Shown in pieces: positions 19,317 through 30,190 of a stretch of DNA of 64,000 nt. Where the stretch lies: NCBI GenBank assembly GCA_016700155.1, contig CP065001.1, positions 3,286,001 to 3,350,000 on the forward strand, written 5' to 3'. Origin of the DNA: Ignavibacteriales bacterium (GTDB taxonomy: Bacteria > Bacteroidota > Ignavibacteria > Ignavibacteriales > Ignavibacteriaceae). The notes beneath the pieces are model-generated. The model had not been told where the DNA came from. It did no database searches and saw nothing but the letters and a program-made list of their open reading frames with translations. Position 1 is the stretch's first letter. Each line of letters opens with the position of its first letter. The position numbers and the translations under genes are program-made.

Positions 19317-22300
19317 TTAAAAATTCATTATGTCTGCAATTTCAGAAGGAGATAAAATTTTTATATCCTTCAAAGTAATATCAATATCTTCAGTTACCTG
19401 TTCCAAAATGTAATTATAATATCTGATATAATTTTCAACAGTCTTCTTAGAAAATAAGTCCGGATTATAATCACATTCAATAGAGCATTCGTCCTGAGAA
19501 TTTACAAGATTGAAACCAAATTCAAACTGGTAGCCCGAAATCGGGTTTGCTAGAAATTCTGCTTCAAGTCCTGAAAATTTTAATCCCATTATCGCAGGAT
19601 CAATATTAAACATTGTAGAAATCAGCGGAGCTTTGTTCGCACTTCGTTTTAATTTAAGCTTACCAATCAGATCTCCGTATGTAACCTGCTGATTGTCATA
19701 AGCGTCAAGCACTAATCCTTTTGAGTGTTTTAGATATTCACTGAATTTCATTTCAGGATTAATTTTAAATCTGATCGGAAGCAGGTTTGTACAATGCCCG
19801 ACAAGATCATCGGCTCCAAGTACCTGTTGACCTGCTGCCGGTATTCCTGTGACAATATCTTCTTCCTGCGCGAGTTTATTTAATAGTAATGAGAATCCTG
19901 AAATTAAAGTGACAAACAAAGTGCTTCCTGATTTGGCACTTAGTTCTCTGACTTTCTTAAATAAATTTTTCTCTATTTCACCATTGATCCTTGCACCATT
20001 AAAAGTACGTACTTCAGGTCTGCTGAAATCTGTAGGCAGTTCACATTCAGCAATAGGTAAAGCAAGCTGTTTAAGCCAATAATTTTCCTGTTCTTTATAC
20101 TCATTGGTTTTTTGAGATTCTTCGAGAAACGAAACAAATTCTCTCATCTGCATCGGTTGTGCCGGCGTGGTTGGTTTATGTTCCTCTTCTTCAGAATAAA
20201 TTCTGCTTAAATCTTTTACCATAACATCATAGGACCACCCGTCACATATTATATGATGAGCAGTAATTATAAGCCTGTGATCAAGTTCGTTCAACCGGAT
20301 AAGTTCTGCTCTTATCAAAGGACCATTTATAAGATCAAAAACTTTTGATGATTCTGAATTTATTTTTTCAGTGACTATACTGTCTCTTTGTTGATTATTT
20401 GTGAGATCAGTAAACACCAACTTAAATCGTGATTGTGAATTTACTATCTGATACTTTCCGTCCTGAGAGAAAGTTGTCCGAAGTGCCTCATGCCTTTCAA
20501 TAATCTTTTCAAAAGCTTTTTCAAGATTTTCTTTATTTAATTTTCCTTTAAGTACAAGGTGCGATGATTCATTGAATGTACATGATGCTTTATCATTCAT
20601 TAATGAGGCAACCCAAAGTTCTTTTTGAGCTTCTGTAAGAGGTATCTTATTTGTTCCTGATGAATGATCAACTAATGCAGACTGTTTGCTAATTTCCTGT
20701 GAACCAAGCGGTGCCGGAAAGAAACCATTATCCTGCAGTTCTATTATACTCTGCTTAATTACATCTATAATAAAATCAACATCAGCATCGGTATGTGCTT
20801 CTGAAAGAAATACCGGGAATCCTTCAAGTATATGCAATCCTTTATTTCTTAGAACATAGAATAGTAAACTAAAATATGTTAAGTCTTTTGGATATGAATA
20901 ATAAAAGATAGAACTGAAGTTGATGATTTTAAGAGGCATATTCCTTGAGACTAAAAATTCATTCAGTTCTTTTGCAAGTCTTGCGGTTTTTTCACCTAAC
21001 TGTTTTTGAACCTGACCGTTTTTTGCTTTAAGATAATTTAACGCTGTATATGCACCTGTGAGTGACAACGGGTGTCTTGCAAATGTTCCGGCAAAGAAGG
21101 TGACACCTGCTTCAGGGATTGAATCATCGCCATACTGCCACCAGCCGCCATCAAAAGCATCCATATATAATTTTTTGCCTGCGATAATTCCTATCGGAAA
21201 TCCACCGCCGATTACCTTTCCATAAGTTGCAATGTCTGCTTTTATTCCATAATACTCCTGCGCTCCTCCGGGACCAACTCTGAATCCAGTTACTACTTCA
21301 TCAAAAATAAGTGGAACGTTTGCTGCTTCAGTTATTTGACGAAGTTTGACCAGAAAATCTTTAGGTTGAAAATCAGGTCGTCTTGCCTGCACAGGCTCTA
21401 CCATCACAGCAGCAATTTCAGGAAGTAATTTTTCAATTGTCTTGAGTGATTCTTCAGTACCAAATTCCAATACAATTGAGTTTTGAACATTCTCTCTCGG
21501 AATTCCGGGAGCTATCGGCATTGTTTTCAACTGATCATTAACAGCATTGGTCTTAACAAGAACTTCATCAATAATACCATGGTAATCTGCAGCAAAGAAA
21601 ATAATTTTATCTCTTCCAGTTACAGTACGAGCCGCACGTATTGCACCAAGTACAGCTTCGGAGCCGGTGACACAAAATGCTGCTCTGTCCAGACCGGTAA
21701 ATTCGCATATCAATTTTGCAACTTCACCCGCGATTGGAGACTGAGGTCCAATTTCGAAGCCACGGTTCATCTGTTCAACAATTGCGTCTTTAATAAACTT
21801 AGGATTATGACCGAACAAATACTGACCAAATCCCATTAACACATCGACATATTCATTGCCGTCTATATCCCATACTCTTGAACCTTGTGATCTTTCGGTC
21901 ACAACCTGATATGTCATTTCCTTCCATATAGGTAAAAAGCCTGCAACTGTTCTTGGATCAGCGTAATGGCTTCTGTGCTGTTGTGTTAGGTTTTTTGATT
22001 TTATTGTTTTCCGGTTATAATCTTTAATAAGTTTATCAAGATACTTTTGCTGCTGATCTGTTAACGCCGCACCTTTTTTTGTTTCAATAGGTTTGTATGG
22101 TCCGAATCTTTCAAAGACTTTCTTTTCGGCTGTATCAGTTTTTTGCTGCGGCAGAACTTCAGGTTTGGCAATGGTTTTATCTACAGGTTTTTGTTCCGGA
22201 TGTTTAGCAACTGGTTGAGGTATTGTCCGCATGACTTTGCCGCTGAGCATTTCGAGTTGTTTTTTCATTAGTTCAAGTTGTTCATAGACAAGTTTCTCAA

Positions 22301-25300
22301 CTGAACCTTGTCCGACTATACTTCCAATTCCTGAAGATAAATCATCGTTCATAGCAGGGTCAATATATTCCTCAACTAATTCTTCAACGGGTTCTTCAAT
22401 GACTACTTCCTGTTTGGGCGGTTCAAATTGTCCTGATGGTAATTTACCATCAATGAAATCAGCTATAGCTAAAATAGTTGGTGTGCTTTCCAGTAATTGT
22501 CTTAAAGTTATTTTAACATCAAACTTCTTTTGAAAAGCAAGGCTGACCTGCGTCATGAACAGACTATCAAAACCGAGTTCAAGAAAACTTTTGGATTCTA
22601 CCAGATCAGTTTTTTTCATTCCTGAAAGATCAACGAGTATATCTTTCAGAATATCGATTATATATTCTTTTCTTTTCATACTGTTCGCCTGTATAACTTT
22701 TTTAATTGCAGGTCTTTTTACAACCTTTGTAACAGAATTCGAAATCTGTTTTGAATAATTATTTTTATCCTTTGCTTTTCCGTTTTTCGGAGGCTCAATC
22801 CAATAACTTTTCCTGTCGAACTGATAAGTTGGTAAATGTAATCTTCTCCTTTTCTGACCAGGATAAAAATTATTCCACGCAATTTTCATTCCAGCCAGCC
22901 ATAATTTACCTATTGAGGATAAAATATTTGATTTATCATCATTAACTTCATCTGGCTGAGTCAGGGTTGTTATTGCAACTTGTTTCACATTATCATTTCG
23001 ATGCTGACTTGCCATTGTTGACAACGCTCTGCCAGGGCCCAGCTCAAGTAGAACAAGATTATTTTTTTTCTGTAATTCTTTTATCCCATTAGAGAATCTT
23101 ACAGGATTACTTAATTGTAAAACCCAGAATTGTTTATCAACAGCCTGTTCATTTGTTATCCAGGTTCCGGTCATACTTGATAGGAATGGCGCACTTGGAT
23201 TGTTCAGCGTTATTTTATCAAACTCAATTGCAAAGGGCTTAAGTGCCGGTTCCATCATACTTGAGTGATATGCATGAGAAGTGAATAACAACCTGTTCTC
23301 GATTTTTGATTCAGTCAACTCTGATGAAAGTTGTTTTAACTTTTCTGTCTGTCCGGATACCACAACAAGATTTGGTGAATTTATAGCAGCAAGAGAAATA
23401 TTTTCGTTTAAATATTTTTTGATTTGTTCTTCACCAAGCCTTACCGAAAGCATGCTTCCAGGTTTTTGCTTCTGCATTAAAGTGGCGCGTTTGGCAATGA
23501 TATATAATGCATCGTCAAGACTAAAAACACTTGCAAGACACGCTGAAACATAATCACCCACACTGTGCCCAATCATTGCCTGCGGGTTTATTCCATAACT
23601 GATTATCAGTCGTGCGAGTGCGTATTCAATAATAAAAAGAGCCGGTTGTGTGTAAACTGTCTGTTCAAGTTTTTTAGCTGTTTCTTCGTGGTTTTCTTTC
23701 GGGAACAGCAGATCGCGTATATCCAGATCAAGTAATGGTATTAAATATTCAGCACAGTAATCAACTGTTTCTGCAAATATTTTTTCTGAACTATATAATC
23801 CCTTTCCCATATTAACGTACTGGGCACCCTGACCGGGAAACATAAACACAAGAAAAGGATTATCATTCAGGTTTACCTGACTTCTGTTCATTCCTGTTGA
23901 GAGAAGGTTCGTGAGTTCGCTTGCAGCATTATTTATTGATCCAGCCACAACAAATTGTCTCCATTCAAATTCCTTCCGTCCTGTCTGAAGTGTATAAGCT
24001 ATATCGTTTATACCTTCTCCTGGTGAACTTTCAAAATATTTTTGTATTGAAAGAATATTATTCGTCAAAGCATTTTCAGTTTTAGCTGAAAACGGAATAA
24101 TATATTTATCACTTCGCTCTTCGCAAGAAAAAGTTATTGAAGGGAACTCTTCAAGTATTGCATGTGCATTTGTTCCGCCAACACCAAAGGCGCTGACTGC
24201 TGCTCTCAGCGGTCTTTGTTCCTTACTAAGATCAGTAAGCTTATCCACCACATAGAATGGTGACTTTTCAAAATCAATTCGCGGGTTTGGTTTATTATAA
24301 TGAAGCGTAGGAGGAATAACTTTATTATATAAAGAAAGTGCTGTTTTGATTAATCCTGTAACACCCGCGGCAGTATCCGTATGACCAAGATTACTTTTTA
24401 CAGATCCGATTCCGCAGAACTGTTTTTCGACGGTTGTTTCGCGGAATGCTTTTTCAAGACTTGCGACTTCAATCGGATCGCCAACCGGTGTTCCGGTGCC
24501 GTGCGCTTCTATATATTTAATTGTAGAGGCATCAATGCCAGCCATCAACTGTGCTTTCCTTATTACTTCTGACTGACCTTCAACACTTGGAGTCATGTAC
24601 CCGGCTTTATCTGCACCATCATTATTCGTTGCAACAGATTTAATAACTGCATAAACGGAATCTCCGTCTTTAATTGCATCTTTTAATCTTTTTAAAACAA
24701 CAATTCCCGCTGCTGAACTGAATACCGTTCCTGTGGCTTCGGCATCAAAAGTTTTGCAATGACCATCAACAGATCCAATACTTCCCTCAACAAAAAAGTA
24801 ACCTCGTTTCTGCGGGAAAGTTATCGAAACACCACCGGCAAGTGCCATGTCGCATTCACCTGACAGAAGATTTTGATACGCCTGACCAATCGCAACAAGA
24901 GAAGTTGAACAAGCTGTTTGTATATTGACTGCAGGTCCGCGCAAACCAAGTTTGTACGCAACTTTTGTGGTGAGGAATGAATTATCATTACCCGTAACTG
25001 TGGAATAATCTGATATCTGGTAGGAGTTAACAATTTCTTCCTGCTTCTCACGATCAGATAAAACATTATACATCAAGTAGGTACTTAAACTCGACCCGGC
25101 AAAAACTCCGACGGCACCTTTAATGTTGTCAGCGTTGTATCCGGCATCTTCAAGAGCTTCCCATGCAACTTCAAGAAATACTCTGTGCTGTGGATCCATT
25201 AAAGCGGCTTCTCTTGGATTGTATCCAAAAAATTCTGCATCAAATTTATCCGCATCCTCAAGCACCCCGCGTGCTTTCACAAATTTTAGTTCTGAACCGG

Positions 25301-28300
25301 TGCTACCTTTAGGAGTATATTCAAGCTCATCATCACTAAAGAAAGAAACTACTTCAACTCCATCAACAAGATTTTTCCAAAACTCCTTGAGGTTTAAAGA
25401 TTTGGGATACCTTCCCGCCATTCCAATTATAGCGATATCGGTGTCACGATCTTTTTTGGTAATTAAAGTTTTGGAAATATTTTCTTCGTTACTACTTCCT
25501 TTTTTATTAGTAATAAACTTAGCAAGGGTTTTTATAGTAGGATATTGATACAGATCAACCAGAGAAAGATCTTCATTAAACACTTCATTAATTTTTATCT
25601 GAAGTCTTCCCATCAATAATGAGTGCCCGCCAAGATCAAAAAAGTTATCATCTTTTTGGACATTGTCATAACCAAGTATATTCTGCCATAGTATTACAAG
25701 TTTATTCTCTACTGCTTCTGTTGTTCCTGAATCCGAAGAATCAATCACTACCGCATCCTGGTATGTTCGGGTTTTGCTTCTGGGTTGAGTTACATTCACA
25801 TCGAATTCAAAAAACTGTGAACTGTGTAATTCGTCCTCTGAATCAAAAAGTGGTTCTGGACTCACAATAACCTGATGCAAACCACTGCTTAGAGAATTTA
25901 AAAATGCCTTAAGTCCGTCTTCAGGAGCAATTGCACTTTCAAGCGCTTTCTCTTTCCATTTTTCAGTGCCCTTAAGCGGAACCAGATTTTTCAACTGACC
26001 AATATCCTTCCAGCCGGGCCAATTGATACAGAGTGTATGGAATTTGTGATTTGAAACTGAGTAATCGGTGTAAGAATCCAAAAATGCATTTGCGGAACTA
26101 TAATCAACTTCTGCGAAAGGAGTAATTACCGATGTGACTGATGAAAACAATACAAGAAATTCAATCGGAATATTTTCCAGGATTTCATTCAGAATAATTG
26201 TTCCGCGTACTTTTGGATCGAGAACTTCATCAGCAGTTTCTTTTGTCTTCGCTAGCGCTATACCTGCTTTAACTATTCCTGCAGCATGGATTACTCCGTC
26301 TATTCTTCCATATCTTTTCAGCGTTTCATCAAAAACATTTTTCATTGCAGGTTTATCACAAACATCCGCAGTAAAAACTGAAACTTCAGCACCTGCTTTT
26401 TCCATTTCCAAAAGTCTGCTGATCTTCTGGTAAAGTAAACCAGATTCAGGGGAATTCTGCTCAAGCCAGTTTGTCCATTGTGATTTCAACGGCATCTCTG
26501 ACTTTTGTGTGAAAATTATTTTTGCCTGATAATTTTCAGCAAGATATTTTGATATTGTTAAACCTATGCCGCCGGTTCCGCCAGTTATAACATAAACTCC
26601 ATTTTTCCTGAGGAGATTTTTCTTATTTGAATCTGCATCAGTACCTGAAGTAATATTAATCGGTTTATATTCTTTTACGTATCTGATTTTATTTCGATAA
26701 GCAATAAATGGTTTTGAATGTGTAGTATTAAACTCATTCACAAATTGATTTAATAAATCCTGAGAATACGAGGATTGAATTTCTTCTAAGATAAAGTCGA
26801 GATTGAAGCTGGAAATGTTTGAAAATTCTTTCGGGAATACTCCGACCGGTCCCGTGATTAATGCATTGGCTGGGTATATTTCATCAGTGCTAACCACCTT
26901 ATGTGTGTTTGTTGAATACACACCAATATTTATCCTTTGTGAAAAGTGATACTTAGTTAAAGATTGCGCTATATAGACAAGACTATAAAAACCAATATCA
27001 TTAATTTGATCATCATCGGGATTCATCAAACCGGATTTATACTCCGAAATACACCAGCAATGAAGGATATTAATTTTAGAAAATTTTAATCCCGATAGTT
27101 CACTAAATAATTTTGAGTAATCTTCATTCTTGTGAGGATTGATTGTAAAACTTGAACCTGTTTTCTTATGGTAAACTTCACCTTTTTCAACCAGAACAAT
27201 ATTCTGTGAACGGTTTTGAATTTCATTTTTTAAACTTTCAGCAAATCCTGATTCGTCCATAAACAAAATCCAGAGAGCATCATCCGCTGCAATCTTATCT
27301 TCATTATTGCTGTCATTGCTCTCAACCCACTCAGGTACACTAAACCAATCGTTAAATTCTTTACGCTTTGATGGAGCGGGTTTATTAAAACTAATATTCT
27401 CTTTTATGGTATATAAATCATCTACCCAATAATTCTCCCTCTGAAACGGATATGTAGGAAGTGGTATCCTGCAGTGCTTTTCACCAACCTTGTATATATT
27501 TTCCCAATCAATGCTGACTCCTTTTAACCAGAGCTTACCGAGACAGCTTAATAAAAATCCATTATCAGATTGACTATCATAAGAGGCACGAAGTGTTGTA
27601 ATAGTTACAGGGTTTTCAGCTTTCATCCTTTGGGGATGCTGCATAGCTAAAACGCTTAAAGTGTTTCCGGGCCCGATCTCAAGAAGAATACTATTTTTTA
27701 TTTCCCATGCTTTTTCCAGCGCGTCACTAAATCTGGCGGTGCTATTGGCATGTTTACTCCAGTATCCTGGTTTTCGTATTTCATCTTCGGTTACCCAATC
27801 GCCAGTCAGGTTTGAAGTAAATGGAATGACGGGCTTATTTGCTTTTATATTTTTAAACTCCTTTTCAAAATCCTTCAGTATTGGATTTAAAGACTTTGAA
27901 TGGAAAGCATGTGCGTTCTGGATATATCTGAATAGAACTTTTTTACTTTTTAATTCTTCCTCAAGAATTTTGATCTCATCTTCAGCTCCTGCAACGACAC
28001 AAAGATTGGGCAGGTTGATTAATGAGATCGATAAGTTTTCAGATAGCAGCGGCAATATTTCTTTTTCTGGCAGATTAACCGCAAGCATCGAACTTTGAGG
28101 CAAAGAATTCACAAGTCTTGCTCTGGAAGCAATTAATTTTAATGAGTCCTCAAGACTAAAAACACCCGAAAGACAGGCGGCAACATATTCACCCATACTA
28201 TGACCTATAATAGCATCTGGTGTAACACCGTAATGCATCAAGAGTTTAGCAAGCGAGTATTCAATTGTAAATAGTGCGGGCTGAGCAAAAAGGGTCTGAT

Positions 28301-30161
28301 TTAATTTTTGCGTGTTAGTATCAGCTGATTTATCCACCCTGCTTGCAAGCATTTTTTTGAAATCTATCCCTTTGGAAGAATCAGAACTTTCGCGTTTAAA
28401 GTCTTTCGGATAGATGATCTCTCTTATGTCGATGTCAAGATATTTCTTTAGAATGTCAGCACATTTATCGACTTCGGATTTAAATATTTCAGAATTATGG
28501 TATAGGTCAAAACCCATACCTACATAGTGATCACCTATACCGGGGAACATGAATACTATAGGTCTCTTTGCTGAACTTTGAACTTTATCTGAAAAAACCT
28601 GCTTTGATTTTTCATCACTTAAAATATTGAGAAGTTCTTCTTTATTTTTTCCGATAAAAAATCTTCGATGATTAAAATTCTTCCTTCCGATCTGCAATGT
28701 ATATGCAGTATCATCCAGATTAATTTCAGGGTGATTCAGATATGATTTGATGCTTGAAGTATAATCATTCAATGCAGCGTCAGACTTTGCTGATAGCAGA
28801 AATATTTTTGGAGACTCGGAGGAATCTTTCTTTATCTGTTGGGGCGCTTCTTCAATAATAACATGTGCATTTGTTCCTCCCATACCGGTTGACATTATTC
28901 CGGCTCTCAGAACGGATTCACTTTTCCACTCCGATAATTTTGTACTTACAAAAAACGGACTGTCTTCAAAATCTATTTCCGGATTTGGTTCTTCATAGTT
29001 AAGGCTTGGAGGAATTTTTTTATTCTTTAGAGCAAGTACAGTTTTGATAAGTCCTGCAATACCGGCGGCGACATCGAGATGTCCCACATTTGTTTTTACA
29101 GATCCGATAGCGCAGAAGTTTTTCTTATTCGTAAAATTTCTAAATGCTTTTGTCAGTGCAGCAACTTCTATCGGATCACCAATCGGTGTACCTGAACCAT
29201 GAGCTTCAATATATGAGATCGATTCTGGATTAATATCGGCAACTGAAAGAGCTTCGGTGATGGCTTCTGCCTGGCTGGTTACACTTGGAGCTGTATATCC
29301 GGCCTTTTGAGAACCGTCATTATTAATAGCTGTCGACTTGATTACCGCATGAATTGTATCCCCGTCATTTATAGCATCAGATAATCTTTTTAACAGAACT
29401 AATCCAGCACCACTACCGAATACTGTTCCATTAGCTTTCGCATCAAACGCACGGACATGTGCATCCGGTGAAACAACTCCGCCGCCATCATAAATATATC
29501 CCGATACGTGAGGTACTTTGACTGAGACAGCACCTGCGAGAACTAAATCAGATTCCTGGTTGATAAGACTTTGACATGCCAGATGAACCGCAACTAGAGA
29601 CGTTGAGCAGGCAGTCTGCACATTTACACTTGGTCCCTTTAAATTTAACTTATAGGATATTTGTGTACTGAGGAAATCTTTATCGTTGGCAATCAGAGTC
29701 GGTATATAATCTTCAATGAACATCGTTCTGAAAAAATCATTCATAAAGTATGTGTTCATTGCTGATCCGGTAAACACACCTATCCTTCCATTGTAACGTA
29801 AAGGATCATATCCGGCTTGCTCTAAAGTTTGCTGAGCGCATTCAAGAAGAATTCTATGCTGCGGATCCATCATCCTTGCTTCATTTGGAGTGAATCCAAA
29901 AAAGCGTGCATCGAATAAACCCGGATCTTTAAGAACCGGGGACGCTTTCACGTACTTCGGATTATTGATGAGTGATTCAGGTATGCCTGCATTCTTTAAC
30001 TCGGCATCAGAAAAATGTCTTATCGACTCAACACCATTTGAAAGGTTATTCCAGAATTCATGTATATCACCTGCACCGGGAAATCTGCATGCCATTCCCA
30101 CGATTGCTATGTCAAAAGGATTTTCAGAAAACCCGGCAGATGTATTTTCATTCTTTGTCAT
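19317..30161 (-). CDS. Hybrid PKS-NRPS: KS-AT-KR-ACP-KS-AT-ACP-aminotransferase-C
   Basis: 3614 residues in order. KS1 about 20-440 (TACSTSL Cys near 185, EAHGSGT, NVGHLDVAAG); AT1 about 560-880 (GHSMGEY near 652, NAHAFHS, a malonyl-type motif); KR about 1190-1380 (GGTGGIG near 1195, VDYSSANAF Tyr near 1353); ACP1 near 1475-1550 (DLGGHSLL); KS2 about 1580-1990 (TACSTSL near 1750, EAHGTGT, NLGHTDTAAG); AT2 about 2105-2420 (GHSVGDY near 2198, SHAYHS); ACP2 near 2490-2570 (LGFDSL); a Pro/Glu-rich linker; a class III PLP aminotransferase about 2730-3130 (IFDEVVTGFR, Lys in TYGKVIGGG near 2980); and a condensation domain about 3175-3600 (HHIICDG near 3302). ACP-aminotransferase-C is the arrangement of mycosubtilin/iturin MycA-type synthetases, which turn a beta-keto thioester into a beta-amine. 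Core motifs appear intact. No DH, ER or C-methyltransferase is present inside. It lies 29 bp after the stand-alone A gene, in one operon. Confidence 0.95.
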   Translation of the reverse strand: MTKNENTSAGFSENPFDIAIVGMACRFPGAGDIHEFWNNLSNGVESIRHFSDAELKNAGIPESLINNPKYVKASPVLKDPGLFDARFFGFTPNEARMMDPQHRILLECAQQTLEQAGYDPLRYNGRIGVFTGSAMNTYFMNDFFRTMFIEDYIPTLIANDKDFLSTQISYKLNLKGPSVNVQTACSTSLVAVHLACQSLINQESDLVLAGAVSVKVPHVSGYIYDGGGVVSPDAHVRAFDAKANGTVFGSGAGLVLLKRLSDAINDGDTIHAVIKSTAINNDGSQKAGYTAPSVTSQAEAITEALSVADINPESISYIEAHGSGTPIGDPIEVAALTKAFRNFTNKKNFCAIGSVKTNVGHLDVAAGIAGLIKTVLALKNKKIPPSLNYEEPNPEIDFEDSPFFVSTKLSEWKSESVLRAGIMSTGMGGTNAHVIIEEAPQQIKKDSSESPKIFLLSAKSDAALNDYTSSIKSYLNHPEINLDDTAYTLQIGRKNFNHRRFFIGKNKEELLNILSDEKSKQVFSDKVQSSAKRPIVFMFPGIGDHYVGMGFDLYHNSEIFKSEVDKCADILKKYLDIDIREIIYPKDFKRESSDSSKGIDFKKMLASRVDKSADTNTQKLNQTLFAQPALFTIEYSLAKLLMHYGVTPDAIIGHSMGEYVAACLSGVFSLEDSLKLIASRARLVNSLPQSSMLAVNLPEKEILPLLSENLSISLINLPNLCVVAGAEDEIKILEEELKSKKVLFRYIQNAHAFHSKSLNPILKDFEKEFKNIKANKPVIPFTSNLTGDWVTEDEIRKPGYWSKHANSTARFSDALEKAWEIKNSILLEIGPGNTLSVLAMQHPQRMKAENPVTITTLRASYDSQSDNGFLLSCLGKLWLKGVSIDWENIYKVGEKHCRIPLPTYPFQRENYWVDDLYTIKENISFNKPAPSKRKEFNDWFSVPEWVESNDSNNEDKIAADDALWILFMDESGFAESLKNEIQNRSQNIVLVEKGEVYHKKTGSSFTINPHKNEDYSKLFSELSGLKFSKINILHCWCISEYKSGLMNPDDDQINDIGFYSLVYIAQSLTKYHFSQRINIGVYSTNTHKVVSTDEIYPANALITGPVGVFPKEFSNISSFNLDFILEEIQSSYSQDLLNQFVNEFNTTHSKPFIAYRNKIRYVKEYKPINITSGTDADSNKKNLLRKNGVYVITGGTGGIGLTISKYLAENYQAKIIFTQKSEMPLKSQWTNWLEQNSPESGLLYQKISRLLEMEKAGAEVSVFTADVCDKPAMKNVFDETLKRYGRIDGVIHAAGIVKAGIALAKTKETADEVLDPKVRGTIILNEILENIPIEFLVLFSSVTSVITPFAEVDYSSANAFLDSYTDYSVSNHKFHTLCINWPGWKDIGQLKNLVPLKGTEKWKEKALESAIAPEDGLKAFLNSLSSGLHQVIVSPEPLFDSEDELHSSQFFEFDVNVTQPRSKTRTYQDAVVIDSSDSGTTEAVENKLVILWQNILGYDNVQKDDNFFDLGGHSLLMGRLQIKINEVFNEDLSLVDLYQYPTIKTLAKFITNKKGSSNEENISKTLITKKDRDTDIAIIGMAGRYPKSLNLKEFWKNLVDGVEVVSFFSDDELEYTPKGSTGSELKFVKARGVLEDADKFDAEFFGYNPREAALMDPQHRVFLEVAWEALEDAGYNADNIKGAVGVFAGSSLSTYLMYNVLSDREKQEEIVNSYQISDYSTVTGNDNSFLTTKVAYKLGLRGPAVNIQTACSTSLVAIGQAYQNLLSGECDMALAGGVSITFPQKRGYFFVEGSIGSVDGHCKTFDAEATGTVFSSAAGIVVLKRLKDAIKDGDSVYAVIKSVATNNDGADKAGYMTPSVEGQSEVIRKAQLMAGIDASTIKYIEAHGTGTPVGDPIEVASLEKAFRETTVEKQFCGIGSVKSNLGHTDTAAGVTGLIKTALSLYNKVIPPTLHYNKPNPRIDFEKSPFYVVDKLTDLSKEQRPLRAAVSAFGVGGTNAHAILEEFPSITFSCEERSDKYIIPFSAKTENALTNNILSIQKYFESSPGEGINDIAYTLQTGRKEFEWRQFVVAGSINNAASELTNLLSTGMNRSQVNLNDNPFLVFMFPGQGAQYVNMGKGLYSSEKIFAETVDYCAEYLIPLLDLDIRDLLFPKENHEETAKKLEQTVYTQPALFIIEYALARLIISYGINPQAMIGHSVGDYVSACLASVFSLDDALYIIAKRATLMQKQKPGSMLSVRLGEEQIKKYLNENISLAAINSPNLVVVSGQTEKLKQLSSELTESKIENRLLFTSHAYHSSMMEPALKPFAIEFDKITLNNPSAPFLSSMTGTWITNEQAVDKQFWVLQLSNPVRFSNGIKELQKKNNLVLLELGPGRALSTMASQHRNDNVKQVAITTLTQPDEVNDDKSNILSSIGKLWLAGMKIAWNNFYPGQKRRRLHLPTYQFDRKSYWIEPPKNGKAKDKNNYSKQISNSVTKVVKRPAIKKVIQANSMKRKEYIIDILKDILVDLSGMKKTDLVESKSFLELGFDSLFMTQVSLAFQKKFDVKITLRQLLESTPTILAIADFIDGKLPSGQFEPPKQEVVIEEPVEELVEEYIDPAMNDDLSSGIGSIVGQGSVEKLVYEQLELMKKQLEMLSGKVMRTIPQPVAKHPEQKPVDKTIAKPEVLPQQKTDTAEKKVFERFGPYKPIETKKGAALTDQQQKYLDKLIKDYNRKTIKSKNLTQQHRSHYADPRTVAGFLPIWKEMTYQVVTERSQGSRVWDIDGNEYVDVLMGFGQYLFGHNPKFIKDAIVEQMNRGFEIGPQSPIAGEVAKLICEFTGLDRAAFCVTGSEAVLGAIRAARTVTGRDKIIFFAADYHGIIDEVLVKTNAVNDQLKTMPIAPGIPRENVQNSIVLEFGTEESLKTIEKLLPEIAAVMVEPVQARRPDFQPKDFLVKLRQITEAANVPLIFDEVVTGFRVGPGGAQEYYGIKADIATYGKVIGGGFPIGIIAGKKLYMDAFDGGWWQYGDDSIPEAGVTFFAGTFARHPLSLTGAYTALNYLKAKNGQVQKQLGEKTARLAKELNEFLVSRNMPLKIINFSSIFYYSYPKDLTYFSLLFYVLRNKGLHILEGFPVFLSEAHTDADVDFIIDVIKQSIIELQDNGFFPAPLGSQEISKQSALVDHSSGTNKIPLTEAQKELWVASLMNDKASCTFNESSHLVLKGKLNKENLEKAFEKIIERHEALRTTFSQDGKYQIVNSQSRFKLVFTDLTNNQQRDSIVTEKINSESSKVFDLINGPLIRAELIRLNELDHRLIITAHHIICDGWSYDVMVKDLSRIYSEEEEHKPTTPAQPMQMREFVSFLEESQKTNEYKEQENYWLKQLALPIAECELPTDFSRPEVRTFNGARINGEIEKNLFKKVRELSAKSGSTLFVTLISGFSLLLNKLAQEEDIVTGIPAAGQQVLGADDLVGHCTNLLPIRFKINPEMKFSEYLKHSKGLVLDAYDNQQVTYGDLIGKLKLKRSANKAPLISTMFNIDPAIMGLKFSGLEAEFLANPISGYQFEFGFNLVNSQDECSIECDYNPDLFSKKTVENYIRYYNYILEQVTEDIDITLKDIKILSPSEIADIMNF

Positions 30162-30190
30162 TTGTTCGGCATCAATGATTAAAAAAACTT

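Noticed and set aside
23281..28098. Several plus-strand frames of 90-145 codons opposite the PKS gene
   Set aside because: They are antisense shadows of the long, motif-complete PKS frame and show no recognisable protein features.
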